This document shows positions 39,825 to 48,748 of a stretch of 64,000 nucleotides of DNA, piece by piece. The stretch comes from Rahnella aquatilis CIP 78.65 = ATCC 33071. Its GTDB lineage: Bacteria > Pseudomonadota > Gammaproteobacteria > Enterobacterales > Enterobacteriaceae. A model generated the notes under the pieces. That model did not search any database, had not been told where the DNA came from, and was given only the letters and a program-made list of their open reading frames with translations. The stretch is taken from positions 620,001 through 684,000 of the forward strand of contig NC_016818.1 in the NCBI RefSeq assembly GCF_000241955.1, given 5' to 3'. Position numbers and translations under genes: made by a program. Position 1 is the stretch's first letter; every line of letters starts with the position of its first letter.

Positions 39825-40673
39825 TTACAACCAGTAGGCTACGCGGTCACGGTAGCGATTCATCAGATATTGAGCAAAAGCAAAACCAACGACCAGTAAA
39901 GCTATACTAGATGCCCATGAAATAAACGGTACGGGTGTGCCTAAAATAGGGGCTCGAACTATCTCAATAAGGTGATAAAAAGGATTGAAATCAGCTATCC
40001 AGCCGCGTTCTTTAAGCGCAGATGTTTGCCACATAACCGGAGTGACAAAGAAACAAACCTGGAAAAGGCTACCAATTATTGGCGCAACATCGCGGAATCG
40101 CGAACACAGAATACCAAAGACAATTCCCGACCAAACTGCATTGAGTAATACGATTAGCAGACCAGGAATAACCCAAATTATTTCCCAGGTCAGCATATGC
40201 CCGAAGAAGAACATAAATATAATAACAACAGGCAAGCTGTGTAACAGAATGATGAAATTACGCCAGGCCATTCGGCATACATGCGTCGTAAGTGGCATGC
40301 GTATTTGCTTGATAATATGGACAGAACCTATGAGACATGTGCAGCCTTCATTAGCTGCAGTACTAATAAATTGCCATACAACTAACCCGACGCCCAGATA
40401 AGGGAGGTAAGTAGAGATTTCCTGTCCTAAAAGTTCGGAGTACAGAAAACCCAAGGCCCCTACCATAATCAATGTGGTAAGTGTAAACCAGAATGGGCCC
40501 AGAACAGAACGGCGGTAACGCTGACGGATGTCATGCCAGCCCCAAATCAACCAGACATGATAAGCCTTGATACCCTCAAGCATATCGGTTTTGCCGTTAT
40601 GCTCTTTCCAGCCAGGGGGCGCATTATTCGCTTCGGCCTTCTCACGCGTTAAATCAGAAACGTTGGGATTCAT
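39825..40673 (-). CDS. wzm: polysaccharide export ABC transporter permease Wzm
   Basis: A 282-residue ABC-2 type permease that carries lipid-linked polysaccharide across the inner membrane. It has an amphipathic N-terminal region, HDIRQRYRRSVLGPFW, which is typical of Wzm/KpsM, and six hydrophobic segments between about residues 55 and 270. ATG 40673 is preferred to one ten codons upstream, by comparison of Wzm N termini, but the ribosome-binding site is weak for both. The 214-bp gap before it, after manB, is AT-rich and could hold an internal promoter. Confidence 0.9.
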   Translation of the reverse strand: MNPNVSDLTREKAEANNAPPGWKEHNGKTDMLEGIKAYHVWLIWGWHDIRQRYRRSVLGPFWFTLTTLIMVGALGFLYSELLGQEISTYLPYLGVGLVVWQFISTAANEGCTCLIGSVHIIKQIRMPLTTHVCRMAWRNFIILLHSLPVVIIFMFFFGHMLTWEIIWVIPGLLIVLLNAVWSGIVFGILCSRFRDVAPIIGSLFQVCFFVTPVMWQTSALKERGWIADFNPFYHLIEIVRAPILGTPVPFISWASSIALLVVGFAFAQYLMNRYRDRVAYWL

Positions 40674-40887
40674 TTCGTTATTGCCTTCAGATAAGTAAAA
40701 CAAGTTGTTACACGATCAATATTCCAGGCTTACAGGTTCGTAAGTCGTAAGCAGAGGAACTATAACTATACAGCCCCTCATTTCCTTTATCATTGATGAC
40801 CTTGAGTGTCTTTATGGAACTTTAGATAATGACCTCTACCGATGATAAAATATCTTAATGTTATTCTAATGACCTTAGACGTGAGCA

Positions 40888-42252
40888 CTACATTTTAATC
40901 AAGTGTTCTACTTCTGCCACTTTTTGCCAAACCAATTCAGGATTACCCCTGCTTTCTATATTGAGGCGTAACAGAGGTTCGGTGTTAGAAGTTCGCACAT
41001 TTAGACGCCATTCAGGCATATCAATGCTCAATCCATCGGTGAAATCAATCGATACCGCATCGCTTTCAAATGCCTTTTCAATTCTGATAAGTATGTCTTT
41101 AGCATTGGAAACTTTAAAGTTTATCTCACCACTGCACGGGTAAGCTTGCATCGCCTCGTGCACAAGCTTTGACAATGAAGTCCCTTTGGAGGAAATAAGC
41201 TCGATAACTAATAGCCAAGGGATCATACCGCTATCACAGTAGGCAAAATCGCGAAAATAGTGGTGGGCACTCATCTCACCGCCGTAAATAGCATTTTCAG
41301 CACGCATTCTTTCTTTAATATAAGCATGACCTGTTTTGCTTTTTACCGGAATGCCACCTGCCTGTTGAACAACCTCTACGGTATTCCAGGTCAAACGTGG
41401 ATCATGAATTATTTTGGCACCTTTATTTTTAGTCAGGAATGCTTCCGCCAGCAGGCCGACAATATAGTAACCTTCAATAAAATCTGCATTTTCATCAAAA
41501 AGGAAGCAGCGGTCGAAATCACCATCCCAGGCAATACCCATATCGGCTTTATATTCCTTAACAGCGTCAGCGGTAGCTGCACGGTTTTCAGGTAATAATG
41601 GATTAGGGATACCATTTGGGAAGTTCCCATCAGGGGCATGATTGATTTTAATAAACTCAACGGGGACATTGAGTTGGCTAAACTTTTCTTCGATAGCATC
41701 GATGACATGTCCGGCAGCACCATTGCCAGCATTTACCACCAATTTCAACGGTTTGATGTTGTTGACATCAATATAGGACATCAGATGATGGATATAGCTA
41801 TCGAGTAAAGACCTTTTTGAATAATTTCCTTTAGTTGCAAAAGTTTTAAATTCACCTTTTTCAATAAGATCGCGAATATCATTCAGGCCTGAATCTCCAC
41901 TTATTGGTTTTGCACCGCGACCGACTAGCTTCATGCCATTATAATCCATCGGATTATGGCTGGCCGTGACCTCAATTGCGCCATCAATATCGAGATGAAA
42001 TGCAGAGAAATAAATTTCTTCAGTGCCTGTGACACCAAGATCAATAACATTCACGCCAGAATCTTGTAAACCTTCAGCCAGAGAGGCTTTAAGTGTTTCG
42101 CTGCTAAGACGAATATCACCACCAATGGCGACAGTTTTTGCATTCATATATTGGCCGAATGCCCGGCCAATAGAATAGGCTATATCACTGTTAAGTTCGT
42201 CGCCAAGACGGCCACGAATGTCGTAAGCTTTGAAACATGTTAATGCAGACAT
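40888..42252 (-). CDS. manB: phosphomannomutase
   Basis: Interconverts mannose-6-phosphate and mannose-1-phosphate (CpsG family). The 454 residues contain the phosphoserine loop [11 protein letters not shown] near 95, the metal-binding DGDFDRC near 243 and the sugar-binding [10 protein letters not shown] near 325. A GGAG lies upstream of ATG 42252, 13 bases after manC. With ManC and Gmd/Rmd it supplies GDP-D-rhamnose. It is followed by a 214-bp gap before wzm. Confidence 0.96.
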   Translation of the reverse strand: MSALTCFKAYDIRGRLGDELNSDIAYSIGRAFGQYMNAKTVAIGGDIRLSSETLKASLAEGLQDSGVNVIDLGVTGTEEIYFSAFHLDIDGAIEVTASHNPMDYNGMKLVGRGAKPISGDSGLNDIRDLIEKGEFKTFATKGNYSKRSLLDSYIHHLMSYIDVNNIKPLKLVVNAGNGAAGHVIDAIEEKFSQLNVPVEFIKINHAPDGNFPNGIPNPLLPENRAATADAVKEYKADMGIAWDGDFDRCFLFDENADFIEGYYIVGLLAEAFLTKNKGAKIIHDPRLTWNTVEVVQQAGGIPVKSKTGHAYIKERMRAENAIYGGEMSAHHYFRDFAYCDSGMIPWLLVIELISSKGTSLSKLVHEAMQAYPCSGEINFKVSNAKDILIRIEKAFESDAVSIDFTDGLSIDMPEWRLNVRTSNTEPLLRLNIESRGNPELVWQKVAEVEHLIKM

Positions 42253-42265
42253 TTAAAACTCCAGT

Positions 42266-43678
42266 TTAATTGCGACCGTATTGATCCTGAATGCGGATGA
42301 TATCATCTTCACCTAAATATGAACCTGATTGTATTTCAAGGAGTTCCAGGGGAATTTTCCCTGGATTTTCGAGGCTATGGAAGGACCCAACAGGGATGAA
42401 AGTCGACTGATTTTCAGTCAACAGGAATTCTTTACCTTCAATTATAACTTTGCCCGTCCCTGATAATACCACCCAGTGTTCAGCCCTGTGATGATGCATC
42501 TGCTTGGAGAATGCGCCACCCGGTTTGACCGTCACTCTATTAACGTTAAATCTTTTTTCTTGCACGATTGCATCACTCCGTCCCCATGGACGGTAAGATT
42601 CACGATGCTTTCTGTATTCACTACGTTGTTCAGCTTTCAGGAATTCGACGATTTTTTTAACGTCCTGAACCTTATTTTTATCAACAACGAGTACGGCATC
42701 TTTAGTGCTGACAATGACTAAGTTTTCTACACCAATAGCAGCAACTAATCTTTCATCAGTGTTTATATAGCAGTTTTTGGTATTGTGAAGAAAAGCATCA
42801 CCTGTAATGGCATTATTCAGCTTATCTTTTTCACTCACATCCCAAAGTGCAGACCATGAACCCACATCACTCCAGCCCGCATTCAGAGAAACTACAACAG
42901 CTTCATCCGTTTTTTCCATTACTGCATAATCCACAGATTCGTCGGGACATGCCATGAAAGAATCTTTATCAATATTAGTAAACGAATCAGTCTTATTGGA
43001 TTTCTCTATTGCTAGCTCACAAGCTTCTAATATATCTGGGCGATATTTTTTTAACTCTTCGAGATATTTTTTTGCCCGGAACATAAACATGCCACTGTTC
43101 CAGTAATACTCACCAGCGTTTATATATTCTTCTGCTGTTTTTTCATTAGGTTTTTCAACAAAACGCTTAACTTTAAATAATTCCGAATTATTGCCAAATA
43201 CCTCCCCCCGTTGAATATAACCATATCCGGTTTCTGGGCCAGTAGGGACAATTCCGAAAGTTACAAGGCTGTTCTTCTCAGCATAAGGCGTGGCAAAAGC
43301 AATGGCCTGATGGAATGCCTCGGAGTCATTAATAATATGGTCTGCAGCAAGGACAAGCATTAATGGATCACTACCGTCAGCAATGGCATTGAGTGCAGCC
43401 AGAGCTATTGCGGGAGCGGTGTTCCTTCCCACAGGTTCTAATATTATATTTTGAGATAATTTATCAATCTGGCGCAATTGTTCAGCAACTAAAAAACGAT
43501 GTTCTTCATTGCAAATAACCACGGGTTCCCGAACGTCTAGCCCATTTAGTCTTTCTACTGTTTCTTGTAACATAGAAAGATGACCATGCAAACGCAGGAA
43601 CTGTTTAGGATAAAGTTCCCGTGACATCGGCCATAAACGACTGCCTGTACCACCAGCCATAATTACAGGGAGTAACAT
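42266..43678 (-). CDS. manC: mannose-1-phosphate guanylyltransferase
   Basis: Makes GDP-mannose from mannose-1-phosphate and GTP. The 470 residues have the pyrophosphorylase signature [20 protein letters not shown] (about 7-26), FVEKPN in the sugar site, and a C-terminal cupin domain ([15 protein letters not shown]) as in CpsB/ManC. ATG 43678 has AAGGAA upstream; a seven-codon longer start is possible. It is the first gene after the JUMPStart leader, so it opens the whole 27-kb operon. Confidence 0.96.
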   Translation of the reverse strand: MLLPVIMAGGTGSRLWPMSRELYPKQFLRLHGHLSMLQETVERLNGLDVREPVVICNEEHRFLVAEQLRQIDKLSQNIILEPVGRNTAPAIALAALNAIADGSDPLMLVLAADHIINDSEAFHQAIAFATPYAEKNSLVTFGIVPTGPETGYGYIQRGEVFGNNSELFKVKRFVEKPNEKTAEEYINAGEYYWNSGMFMFRAKKYLEELKKYRPDILEACELAIEKSNKTDSFTNIDKDSFMACPDESVDYAVMEKTDEAVVVSLNAGWSDVGSWSALWDVSEKDKLNNAITGDAFLHNTKNCYINTDERLVAAIGVENLVIVSTKDAVLVVDKNKVQDVKKIVEFLKAEQRSEYRKHRESYRPWGRSDAIVQEKRFNVNRVTVKPGGAFSKQMHHHRAEHWVVLSGTGKVIIEGKEFLLTENQSTFIPVGSFHSLENPGKIPLELLEIQSGSYLGEDDIIRIQDQYGRN

Positions 43679-43761
43679 CGATAATTCCTTATATTTCAAT
43701 CACTTATTAATATTAGCGGCCTGTTTTTGAGTTCAACAGACAGGTTTTTCATAAAAAACGA

Positions 43762-43800
43762 CCACGCTACCGCCCTCAGCTCAACAGCTGCCGATATGCT
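43762..43800 (-). promoter_or_regulatory. JUMPStart sequence with ops element (RfaH recruitment)
   Basis: On the minus strand GGCGGTAGCGTG (43763-43774) is the complete ops element. It is preceded by CAGCTGTTGAGCTGAG, which matches the rest of the JUMPStart consensus (AGCTGTTAAGCCAGG) well. In enterobacteria ops pauses RNA polymerase and loads RfaH, which suppresses termination over long polysaccharide operons. It lies 85 bases before manC, at the correct place for the leader of the 16.5-43.7 kb operon. The promoter must lie further upstream (above 43800); a TATAAG candidate is at about 43867-43872. Confidence 0.9.
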
Positions 43801-44882
43801 GGGTAGTACTCTGGGTTGGTGGCATACAGCCTAAAGATTTTCACAATAATTGAGATAAGATTCATCTTATAGGTGCTCCAGCACTGACGGAAGTCAAAAT
43901 GGGGCGCTGATGCTAATTTTCAGGCTAGTGAGGGATGATTACAAGTGCTAATCATTATATTCCTAAATTTGGGTTAAATTGAAAGAGTTAAATAATGAAC
44001 AGTAGTTAGTTGGCAAGGTATTGTCCATTTGTTAATTCAGAACCGTTTAATCATGAGTTTGCACTGTTTGGATGAAGTACTGCGTATAATCCGTGTGCGC
44101 ATTGATGTAAACAAGTGCTTATTTATTAAACAAGTTAGGCTTAAATATCTCTTGCCGTAATTTTCCTGTTTATAAACAAGTAAATATCTGAAAGGGAAGG
44201 GACATTAACGGTCTGAGTTTTATAAAGAGTCAAATCCATACTCGATTATTAGTAAGCTATGTAATTTAAATTGATCGTTTATTGATGCCATCACCGATAT
44301 CCCATGTTGATATTTTAAACTTTTAAAAAGTATGTATGAAGCCATATAGAACATGCGATCTGGCTCGTTTTTAGTGTTCGAACCAGAGCCATACACAGAT
44401 GTAAGCAAGGGGCCGGGCCTGCGTTTGCCGGGCTCTTCACTATGATGCTGACATTTTTTGTCACGATGTCGTTACCGCTCAGACCCGCCAAGCAGTTCGG
44501 GCTGACTTCGTTCTCTCGTTGCCGGTGTCTTTCGCTGTTTCTGCGTTGGGCTTGCTCGCGCTGTAATAATCGAGTCTGCACGTGTTGTCACACATCGCAT
44601 CCACACGCCCGGTCTGGCGGGGAGCGGTGAGCGCTGTTTTGTCAGGTGCCAGCCACAGATACGCTCACGCCGCCGCAGAAAGCGGTGGTAGTCAGCGTCG
44701 TGGTAGTCTGAACTGACATAAGCTCGCTCTGAACCTGATTATTTATCCTGAAGATTAAAAAAACCAGCACACATCTGGATAGAAAACAGTGTTTTATTTT
44801 CGGCTAACTACCGCCCGGATATTTCCGGACGGTAACTAAGATAATACTTTATCACCTGTCGTTTCTAAAAAAGATAATGCGT
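43801..44882. other. 1.1-kb region without a supported gene
   Basis: The part up to about 44340 is AT-rich and should hold the polysaccharide promoter. About 44360-44750 is suddenly GC-rich, with short open frames on both strands that have no convincing ribosome-binding site or domain; one minus-strand frame ending at 44315 reads like short phage Ash/Icd-type proteins but only weakly. At 44808-44840 an 11-pair near-perfect hairpin (TACCGCCCGGA / TCCGGACGGTA) lies downstream of the secreted-protein gene. It looks like decayed mobile DNA. Confidence 0.5.
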
Positions 44883-45266
44883 TTACTGACAGCTTGGTGC
44901 GGCGGCGGTATTCGTGTTGGCAACCGCGTTGATGTTGGCGAACGCAGCAGCATTATTGGAAGCCTGGAAACAGTAGTTATCATTGCCTTGTACGGCATAG
45001 AAACACGAAACAACATTTGCCGGAATAGTAATATTATGCAGTCCGTGAATACTGAAGACTGTCGCGGTTGCAGCGCGGGTTGCCGTGCTGTTAGGGTTTT
45101 TACGGAATGTAATCCCGGTATTGGGTGCCGCTACCGCAATGGCCGAATGATTTTGGCAATTGGCACTGAAAGGCAGGTCTACGGCAAAAGCAGGTGCAGA
45201 CAAGGCAGTCAGCGAACTCAGAATAACGCCAGCGGTCAGGGAGCGGAAAAAATGTTTTATTTTCAT
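44883..45266 (-). CDS. small exported cysteine-containing protein, unknown function
   Basis: A 127-residue protein with a clear Sec signal (KIKHFFRSLTAGVILSSL, cleavage after APAFA near 28). The mature part of about 99 residues is rich in Asn, Ala and Thr and has four cysteines (37, 88, 99, 126), enough for two disulfides. No family was recognised. ATG 45266 follows AAGGA at nine bases. It is the third of three minus-strand genes, downstream of two RhiA-like genes, and may be expressed with them. A hairpin lies beyond its stop. Confidence 0.7.
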   Translation of the reverse strand: MKIKHFFRSLTAGVILSSLTALSAPAFAVDLPFSANCQNHSAIAVAAPNTGITFRKNPNSTATRAATATVFSIHGLHNITIPANVVSCFYAVQGNDNYCFQASNNAAAFANINAVANTNTAAAPSCQ

Positions 45267-45497
45267 AAAATATGTCCTTGTTTACCATGTACAGTAATCT
45301 GCAATAAATGCAGAGGTTTGTTGTAACAACTCAATTTTCCGTTGTTCTCTGGCGAAAGAAGTCAGTGAAGAATTTTTTGTATGAATAATTAATTAAATTA
45401 TCTTCAGCATTAATTAATAATAAATATAACGGGGAATCTCCGTAGACCATCACCCAAAAAATAGAAAATTAATGCCTGGCACAATTTAAAAAACACC

Positions 45498-46157
45498 TTA
45501 ATTAGCGATGAAATTCAGAGAGCCATCCAGCGTATAAGCTAAGTTTGTTGCTCCTGCACCGAAGGCGATTTTAACCGGCTTGCCCACGCTACGCCCCGAT
45601 GTATTACAGTCATACATCGGATCCATGGCAGGCAGTACGACCCCCTGTTTAAAATCGGTGACAACCAAATAATACGACAATTTAGGTATCATAAAGTAAT
45701 AAGTCATATTAGGGCTTCCCTGCATGATTATTGTAGGCAACTTGTTGATAAACAGAGCAATGGCCATGGTCAGGGAATCGGAAACCGTAAAGCTTGAATC
45801 GGTTGAGATTTCTAATTTGTTAGTAATTTTATTGTCTGAATAAGGCACACCTGAGAAAAAACCGGCATTGTTAAAGGAAACGGGCAGTACATTGTCACCC
45901 CCCGCAACATTCGGAAATGCGGGTGTGGGATCTTGCCCTTGAGAAAATTTCACGCCAATATCAATGTGTTCACTGGTATTTCCCCAGCCTAACCCATAGT
46001 CGTTTTCATCCCATGAAAAGGTAGCGTTCCCACTGTTATTGATCGGCTTCAACCACCAGACAAGTGAAAAGTCATTATTATCTGCAGAGTCACCTAAATA
46101 TACGGCCACATTTTGTTGCAGGCCACTCTTATTAGCCACGGATACTGAATAAGTCAC
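45498..46157 (-). CDS. RhiA-like protein (second copy)
   Basis: A 219-residue protein related to its upstream neighbour and, by motif order, to rhizosphere-expressed RhiA of Rhizobium leguminosarum. It opens TYSVSVANKSGLQQNVAVYL, then SLVWWLKPINNSGNATFSWDENDYGLGWG, then IIMQGSPNMTYYFMIPKLSYYLVVTDFKQG, all of which align with the other copy. There is no signal peptide. GTG 46157 has AAGGA upstream and matches the start of the paralogue. Function of RhiA is unknown. The two copies are strongly diverged, so the duplication is old. Confidence 0.7.
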   Translation of the reverse strand: MTYSVSVANKSGLQQNVAVYLGDSADNNDFSLVWWLKPINNSGNATFSWDENDYGLGWGNTSEHIDIGVKFSQGQDPTPAFPNVAGGDNVLPVSFNNAGFFSGVPYSDNKITNKLEISTDSSFTVSDSLTMAIALFINKLPTIIMQGSPNMTYYFMIPKLSYYLVVTDFKQGVVLPAMDPMYDCNTSGRSVGKPVKIAFGAGATNLAYTLDGSLNFIAN

Positions 46158-46287
46158 AATAGGGTTCCTTCTTAAGACAAGCTTAGACGACAGTGCTTTC
46201 AATGTGATCGGATGTTCATGACAGGGAATAAATTATAATAAACTGGTTTCTATCAATGTATGAAACTCAGGCCACCCTGTTATTTTC

Positions 46288-46322
46288 AAAAAACCAACCT
46301 GTCGTTTCCTTCAGATTGGTTT
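46288..46322 (-). terminator. terminator between the two RhiA-like genes
   Basis: On the minus strand AAACCAATCTG and CAGGTTGGTTT form an 11-pair stem with one mismatch, and TTTTTT overlaps its end. It lies about 60 bases after the first RhiA-like stop, so the second copy may need its own promoter or read-through. Confidence 0.75.
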
Positions 46323-46380
46323 CTAAGACTATAGCTGTGAATAAAAGCGCTACAAATATCCTTTCGGAAAAATGACGCTA

Positions 46381-47010
46381 TCAGAGCGGAACAAATTGCA
46401 ACGTATCATTAAGTTCAAAACTTAATGAGGTTATTCCGTCAGCGAAGGCGAACTGCAGCGGGCTGCTGACAAATGTTCCTGAAACAGCAACACCTATTTT
46501 TGAATCTGTAGTGCAAATCCAATATGTCGGATGTGTATCAAACATGAAGTTACCATTGGGTTTCCCCTGCATCGCGAATGCAGGCAGGGAATTCATGTAA
46601 ACAGCAAGACTCATCGCTTTGGATTGCCCGACAGTGAATGTTGAATCGGTTTTTACCAGCATGCTGCCGGAAGCAACCTCCGGATTATTATATGCCGTCG
46701 GCTGTGTCTGGAACTGGCCATTGGTGTAAGTAACCCCCATCGCGTTTTTTCCGCCACTGGCCGTAGGATTCATATTTTGGATCGGGCCACCCGAACTCCA
46801 GAGAACACCAGGGGCTAATGGCTGTTCAGTTGTACCCCAGTTCAGCGCCCAGTCGATTGACCAGTTATAGCTGTTAGTATTGCCATCGTTGACCGTCTGC
46901 AGTAGCCATACCAATGGCAAACCGGTAACCAGATTAGGGTAAGTTTGATAGATGGCGACATTAGCAGCACCGCCGCTAGAGTTTTTAACAGAAATAGAAT
47001 AGGAAGACAT
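46381..47010 (-). CDS. RhiA-like protein (first copy)
   Basis: A 209-residue protein opening MSSYSISVKNSSGGAANVA, followed by YQTYPNLVTGLPLVWLLQTV, SYNWSIDWALNWG and FAMQGKPNGNFMFDTHPTYWI. These segments follow the order seen in RhiA (YQT-P, W-IDY--VW, QAQPN--FTPHPEYWI), a quorum-regulated rhizosphere protein of Rhizobium whose role is unsettled. No signal or membrane segment. AAGGAAA lies nine bases before ATG. It is the first of the three minus-strand accessory genes near tRNA-Ile2. Assignment is from memory of the family pattern. Confidence 0.72.
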   Translation of the reverse strand: MSSYSISVKNSSGGAANVAIYQTYPNLVTGLPLVWLLQTVNDGNTNSYNWSIDWALNWGTTEQPLAPGVLWSSGGPIQNMNPTASGGKNAMGVTYTNGQFQTQPTAYNNPEVASGSMLVKTDSTFTVGQSKAMSLAVYMNSLPAFAMQGKPNGNFMFDTHPTYWICTTDSKIGVAVSGTFVSSPLQFAFADGITSLSFELNDTLQFVPL

Positions 47011-47542
47011 GGTTTTATATTTCCTTTCAGTATGTTTGAATGACGGAAACCATATTTCAAGCCAATTGACTGTGTTGTTTTGTTCAAGAACGAGATAAGT
47101 ATTATCCGTTTTGAGTATTGTGCAAATGCTATCTTCCCCTCCAAAAATGTTTATAAAAGCTCATCCTTACATAAAAAGGACGGATTATTTTTGTTATTTT
47201 AAAGGCCACAAAAATACTGTTTTGTCATGCAATCAATGAGATAAGTCTCGTTTTTATTAAAAATATTTATCAGTAAAGTCGTAAATATATAAGATTTTAA
47301 TGATTTATCAAATTGTGCTGTTTTATATAATTGCTTGATTTATAGCAATAAATAAAAACACTCATAATCAATTTGATTTTAGTTTTGGATTGCTTATTAT
47401 TAATTCTTAACATTTAATGTGATTTTTTATCAGTTTCTTTTATTGTTTGTTATTGTTTAGTTAAATCTGTTAAAGCTCGATGAAATAGGGCAGAGTGTTT
47501 GAGATTAATTGCATGTGCAATCATTCGCAGAGGGGGGTTAAT
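47011..47542. other. AT-rich non-coding region
   Basis: This 530-bp stretch is strongly AT-rich (long A/T runs between 47170 and 47470) and has no supported reading frame. It must contain the promoter of the first RhiA-like gene on the minus strand and of the small ORF at 47543 on the plus strand. Such composition is typical of H-NS-silenced acquired DNA. No lux-box or other operator was recognised. Confidence 0.6.
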
Positions 47543-47689
47543 ATGAATGAGTTAATGTTTTTAGGTGGAAGGCCAGAAATGCCTCATTTACCTGGATTGC
47601 AACTCCATCCCATAGCCAATTTAATGATATTGGCTAATTCATCATTGAGATTGTCACTTCTCCCTAATTTTCGTCAGCTCAAACGCTGA
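47543..47689 (+). CDS. small hypothetical ORF with strong Shine-Dalgarno
   Basis: A 48-residue frame starts at ATG 47543 with GAGGGGGG six bases upstream. It opens MNELMFLGGRPEMPHLPG and has no cysteine, signal or known domain; leucine and proline are frequent. The ribosome-binding site is the main argument that it is real. It is the only plus-strand candidate between the polysaccharide operon and mug. It could also be chance. Confidence 0.4.
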   Translation: MNELMFLGGRPEMPHLPGLQLHPIANLMILANSSLRLSLLPNFRQLKR

Positions 47690-47902
47690 ATTGAAATCAG
47701 GGGGATGATAAAAAACTAAACCGATAATTACTTGAAATCCATGAGCTAAAAAAATTTGGCTTCAGTTGACTCGGTTAGGGGGGCTTGCGTTATCGACGTG
47801 GTTCGAAGGTACCCGGGCATTAGCATTAACGGGGGGATTTGGCCTCCTGCAGCAAGTGCGGCGGGACATTTTATCGTTCTAAAATATTCCCCCGCATATC
47901 CC

Positions 47903-47941
47903 ATAAAAAAATAAAGGACTCACGTTTTAGCGTAAGTCCTT
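47903..47941 (-). terminator. terminator of tRNA-Ile2
   Basis: On the minus strand AAGGACTTACG pairs with CGTGAGTCCTT around a six-nt loop (one mismatch), followed by TATTTTTTT. It begins nine bases after the CCA end of the tRNA gene and terminates its transcript. Confidence 0.8.
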
Positions 47942-47949
47942 GTTTTATT

Positions 47950-48026
47950 TGGTGGCCCTTGCTGGACTTGAACCAGCGACCAAGCGATTATGAGTCGCGT
48001 GCTCTAACCAACTGAGCTAAAGGGCC
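47950..48026 (-). tRNA. ileX: tRNA-Ile2 (CAT anticodon, lysidine-modified)
   Basis: A 77-nt cloverleaf with acceptor GGCCCTT paired to AAGGGCC, D-loop AGCTCAGTTGGTTAGAGC, anticodon loop CTCATAA, T-loop GGTTCAAGTCC and encoded CCA. The acceptor and body match E. coli ileX/ileY rather than initiator or elongator tRNA-Met, so the CAT anticodon should be changed to lysidine by TilS to read AUA. It lies beside mug as in E. coli. Its 3' end faces the accessory region, the usual orientation at an island junction. Confidence 0.95.
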
Positions 48027-48169
48027 GAGGTGCGGGATTATACGGTAAACTCTGCTTACAGGTCTATATGTGTTCGGTCTGTATGCGCGTTTTGTGCACA
48101 GTTTTAGTCTGTTGTGTTCACAGCGTTTTTTTACCTATAACTCAGGCAAATACATCTTAAGAGAGAATA

Positions 48170-48667
48170 ATGATTACAGATATTATTGCCGACGATCTTT
48201 TAGTTGTGTTCTGCGGCATCAATCCCGGTCTTTCGTCAGCCCACAAGGGCTATCCTTTTGCTAATGGCAGCAACCGTTTCTGGAAGGTCATCCATCAGGC
48301 AGGATTTACCGGGCGTCAGTTAATGCCGGAACAGTGGCAGCAGTTAAAGGATTTTGGTTGCGGTATCACGGCGCTGGTGGCGCGTCCGACGGTGGCAGCC
48401 AGTGAGCTGATGCGCGATGAATTGCGCGAAGGCGGCGAAGTGTTAAAAGGGAAGATCCTGCGCCATCAGCCACGCGCGTTAGCCATTTTAGGCAAACAGG
48501 CATTCAGTAAAGCGTTTGGCGTCAGCAAGGTGAACTGGGGACGTCAGGCGTTGAAAATCGGTGACACAGAGATCTGGGTGCTGCCTAATCCCAGCGGCCT
48601 GAACCGTGCGACGTTAGAGGAACTGACCGCATCTTACCGCGAACTTTACGATGCGCTGAATTCTTGA
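48170..48667 (+). CDS. mug: G/U mismatch-specific DNA glycosylase
   Basis: Removes uracil or ethenocytosine mispaired with guanine. The 165 residues have the active-site [23 protein letters not shown] (catalytic Asn in GINPG, about 16-20) and the wedge motif [13 protein letters not shown] near 145. The length agrees with E. coli Mug (168). It lies between tRNA-Ile2 and rpoD exactly as in E. coli, convergent with rpoD across a shared terminator. Confidence 0.96.
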   Translation: MITDIIADDLLVVFCGINPGLSSAHKGYPFANGSNRFWKVIHQAGFTGRQLMPEQWQQLKDFGCGITALVARPTVAASELMRDELREGGEVLKGKILRHQPRALAILGKQAFSKAFGVSKVNWGRQALKIGDTEIWVLPNPSGLNRATLEELTASYRELYDALNS

Positions 48668-48684
48668 GCCTTAACTTCAGACAA

Positions 48685-48725
48685 TAAAAAAGCCCCGCCA
48701 TTTCCAGAGAAAGGCGGGGCTTTTT
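48685..48725. terminator. bidirectional terminator between mug and rpoD
   Basis: AAAAAGCCCCGCC and GGCGGGGCTTTTT form a perfect 13-pair stem with A and T runs on opposite sides, so it works in both directions for the convergent mug and rpoD genes. Confidence 0.95.
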
Positions 48726-48748
48726 AACGGCTGACAGCCTGAGAACGA

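Noticed and set aside
43857..43895. Sigma-70 promoter TTGACT...TATAAG for the polysaccharide operon
   Set aside because: The two hexamers are about 20 bases apart, too far for a typical promoter, so it is kept only as a candidate in the region notes.
44375..44400. T-loop-like sequence (GGTTCGAAC on the minus strand) as a tRNA remnant
   Set aside because: Flanking bases do not form the five-pair T-stem or an acceptor stem.
44315..44581. 88-residue minus-strand reading frame
   Set aside because: Weak resemblance to short phage Ash/Icd proteins (KSPANAGPAP segment) but no ribosome-binding site or clear domain; recorded as possible relic only.
47690..47902. Integrase or second att site next to tRNA-Ile2
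   Set aside because: No integrase-like frame and no copy of the tRNA 3' end could be found by eye in the accessory region.
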